From positions 24,095,001 through 24,159,000 of the forward strand of contig NC_037094.1 in NCBI RefSeq assembly GCF_002994745.2: DNA of 64,000 nucleotides, in the 5' to 3' direction. Below are positions 62,420 to 64,000 of the stretch, in pieces (within the stretch, counting starts at the first letter, position 1; each line of letters begins with the position of its first letter). Below the pieces are notes generated by a model, which was given only the letters and a program-made list of their open reading frames with translations, did not search any database and was not told where the DNA came from. A program made the translations under genes and the position numbers. Origin of the DNA: Rosa chinensis (taxonomy: Eukaryota > Streptophyta > Magnoliopsida > Rosales > Rosaceae).

Positions 62420-64000
62420 TTACATAAAATCTTCATCCAAATATGAGGCTTCATCCAGTAATGTTATCTTGTGGAATATATGCTTGAGTTTCTCATGCTG
62501 CACCATCTCTTCCAAAACCTTGTCCTCTGCGACCGCAGATGGGAGTTTCTTGGCATCTGCTTCTGTATTCGAACAAGAAAATACCAATTCAGACAACCGA
62601 TGCTTCTCAACTTGCCGGCTGTATTTGTCCTCTTCTCTTGCCCCAGCCATGAGGAGATGGTATATGAAGACAATCTTTTTCTGTCCCAATCGGTATGCTC
62701 GGGATATAGCTTGCCTCTCGACAGATGGGTTCCATGCAACATCAAGCAGTACAACCCTTGAAGCTCCAACTAAACTTATTCCTTCATTACAACCTTTTGT
62801 TGTAGCTAACATTGCCTTTGCTTTGGAGGATGGATCATTGAAATAACTCATTGAGGATTGGCGTTGCTTTGCATCACATTTTCCATCCATATACACAACC
62901 TCCTCTCCTTCCACCCACTGAAACTGAGATTTGAGCATGTCCCTTATCAAGAACAATGGATCAAGCCACTGACTGAATACCAAAACTCTTTCCTTCATAG
63001 CTTGACAAAGCCGAATAAGATCAACTGCAAATCTTGCCTTGACTCCACATTCAGGATTTAACTTAATTTCAGTTAGCCTTTCCCAGTCACCTGAATACTC
63101 GTCACCCTCATGAAACATAGAGCGCTCTTCAGTAAGCAAGAGAGAAGGATGGATAGTTACTTTAGCCTCTATTCTTTCATATTTGAATGGATTCTTTATC
63201 AGCCGAGTTCTGTCAGAATATCTCTGCTGTAAAGCTGTTGGCTGTAGAACAACAACTGAGTTCCTTAACCCTGGAAGCTTATCTTGCAGTATGGTGCCTT
63301 TGTAAACATTCACAAATGGGGAAATCATACCTCTGACCTCCTTGGCTCGCTTTGTATTATCATCCGCAAATTGGCCTCTCCCAGCATTGCTTTTTCTGCC
63401 TTCTCTGCCTCGAATTTGGTCCGAAGTCCATTGCTTTTTGTCAAAAGCTCCAAGGCAGGTAAGATTGGTGGTCCATTCTGGCCTCACCAAGCGGACTGTA
63501 TTGTAGAGCTCCTCAAAATTATTCTGAAAAGGAGTACCAGAGAGGATAATGCGCCTTCTTGTTTCCAGTTTTAAAAGAGCATTCCATGAGTGACTCTGGT
63601 CATTGCGAGGATTGTGCCCTTCGTCAAATACTACAAGACCAGGAAATTTAAGAAGGATTTCACTCATCTGCTCAACTTCGAACTTTCGTCTTGAAGAAAG
63701 TGGATGTTTTCCTTTCTTGGTAGGGGCTCCACATACCTGTTCAAACAGTGAATAACTAATCCCCAAGATGCTTCTTTTCTTTGCCCAGGACTTCAGCTTC
63801 ACGATACGGGTCAAGTTTATCATTTCTGAACTTTTACCATCCTTCACAAGATTGCGAGCTGCTTCATCCTCTTTCCCAGTGAAATCAGGATTGTTAAGAT
63901 TGTGAAAGGGAATGTCAAAACCCCATTTCTTAAACTCCTCTTCCCAAGTAAGGAGCATGGTACGTGGAGCAACGATGAGGGGCCTGCTTGATGGGTTAAA
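62420..64000 (-). CDS. CLASSY 3/4-like SNF2 chromatin remodeler, C-terminal part
   Basis: The frame is open from the right window edge to the stop at 62420-62422 (526 codons visible, the last coding exon or most of it). It includes the end of the SNF2 N-lobe with LIVAPRTMLLTWEEEFKKW (motif Ia), VVFDEGHNPRND (motif II, DEGH) and LSGTPFQNN (motif III), then the helicase C-lobe with ERVLVFSQW, GCNEGISLVGASRVV and AISRAYRLGQKK (motifs V-VI). The tail HEKLKHIFHKITL matches the end of CLASSY 3/4 proteins. CLASSY proteins recruit Pol IV for RNA-directed DNA methylation. The N-terminal region with the start lies outside the window. The ATG at 63958 is internal. Confidence 0.85.
   Translation of the reverse strand, partial: FNPSSRPLIVAPRTMLLTWEEEFKKWGFDIPFHNLNNPDFTGKEDEAARNLVKDGKSSEMINLTRIVKLKSWAKKRSILGISYSLFEQVCGAPTKKGKHPLSSRRKFEVEQMSEILLKFPGLVVFDEGHNPRNDQSHSWNALLKLETRRRIILSGTPFQNNFEELYNTVRLVRPEWTTNLTCLGAFDKKQWTSDQIRGREGRKSNAGRGQFADDNTKRAKEVRGMISPFVNVYKGTILQDKLPGLRNSVVVLQPTALQQRYSDRTRLIKNPFKYERIEAKVTIHPSLLLTEERSMFHEGDEYSGDWERLTEIKLNPECGVKARFAVDLIRLCQAMKERVLVFSQWLDPLFLIRDMLKSQFQWVEGEEVVYMDGKCDAKQRQSSMSYFNDPSSKAKAMLATTKGCNEGISLVGASRVVLLDVAWNPSVERQAISRAYRLGQKKIVFIYHLLMAGAREEDKYSRQVEKHRLSELVFSCSNTEADAKKLPSAVAEDKVLEEMVQHEKLKHIFHKITLLDEASYLDEDFM

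Overview
This is a window of plant nuclear DNA, most likely from a dicot and possibly from Rosaceae; the family is a guess from the overall character of the genes and repeats. The evidence is AT-rich intergenic DNA, small GT-AG introns, an eIX2-type LRR receptor-like protein, a plant-type CK2 beta with an N-terminal extension, a CLASSY-type SNF2 protein, a nuclear tRNA-Glu, and abundant LINE, hAT, Mutator and Copia relics.

Layout. Positions 1-15200 are mostly repeats. A receptor-like cytoplasmic kinase (PCRK/PBL type) pseudogene on the minus strand is split by an ORF1-only LINE (4535-9820). That LINE carries a 3.5-kb insertion, which itself carries a Mutator-like element (7137-8558). A hAT MITE and a Copia gag relic follow. 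A small two-exon membrane-protein gene lies at 15247-15482 (-). An intronless LRR receptor-like protein is at 15877-18969 (+), followed by relics of an LRR gene, a second kinase fragment and an RNase H domain. The 13-exon DXO1 RNA-decapping nuclease gene occupies 22230-27030 (-). A LINE bearing a broken ORF2 sits at 28218-32472.

Positions 32754-50000 hold a CCDC97-like gene (+), the CK2 beta regulatory subunit (+), and a tandem segmental duplication. The repeated unit contains the 3' half of CK2 beta plus an intact gag-derived gene with its own promoter. The second unit therefore has a CK2 beta pseudogene and a second intact gag-derived gene; between them a hAT element is inserted, which in turn contains a Mutator-like element with a captured subtilase fragment.

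Positions 52424-64000 hold a MORN-repeat membrane protein (+), ribosomal protein L37a (-), another hAT MITE, a tRNA-Glu(CTC), a LINE relic and the C-terminal part of a CLASSY 3/4-like chromatin remodeler running off the right edge (-).

The intact host genes are not a pathway or operon. They are independent housekeeping genes (DXO1, CK2 beta, L37a, CCDC97-like), one probable immune receptor, and one RNA-directed DNA methylation factor. Exon structures were derived by hand from reading-frame continuity, GT/AG sites and family knowledge. In DXO1, CK2 beta, the CCDC97-like gene, the MORN gene, L37a and the small 55-aa gene, all exon phases close exactly.
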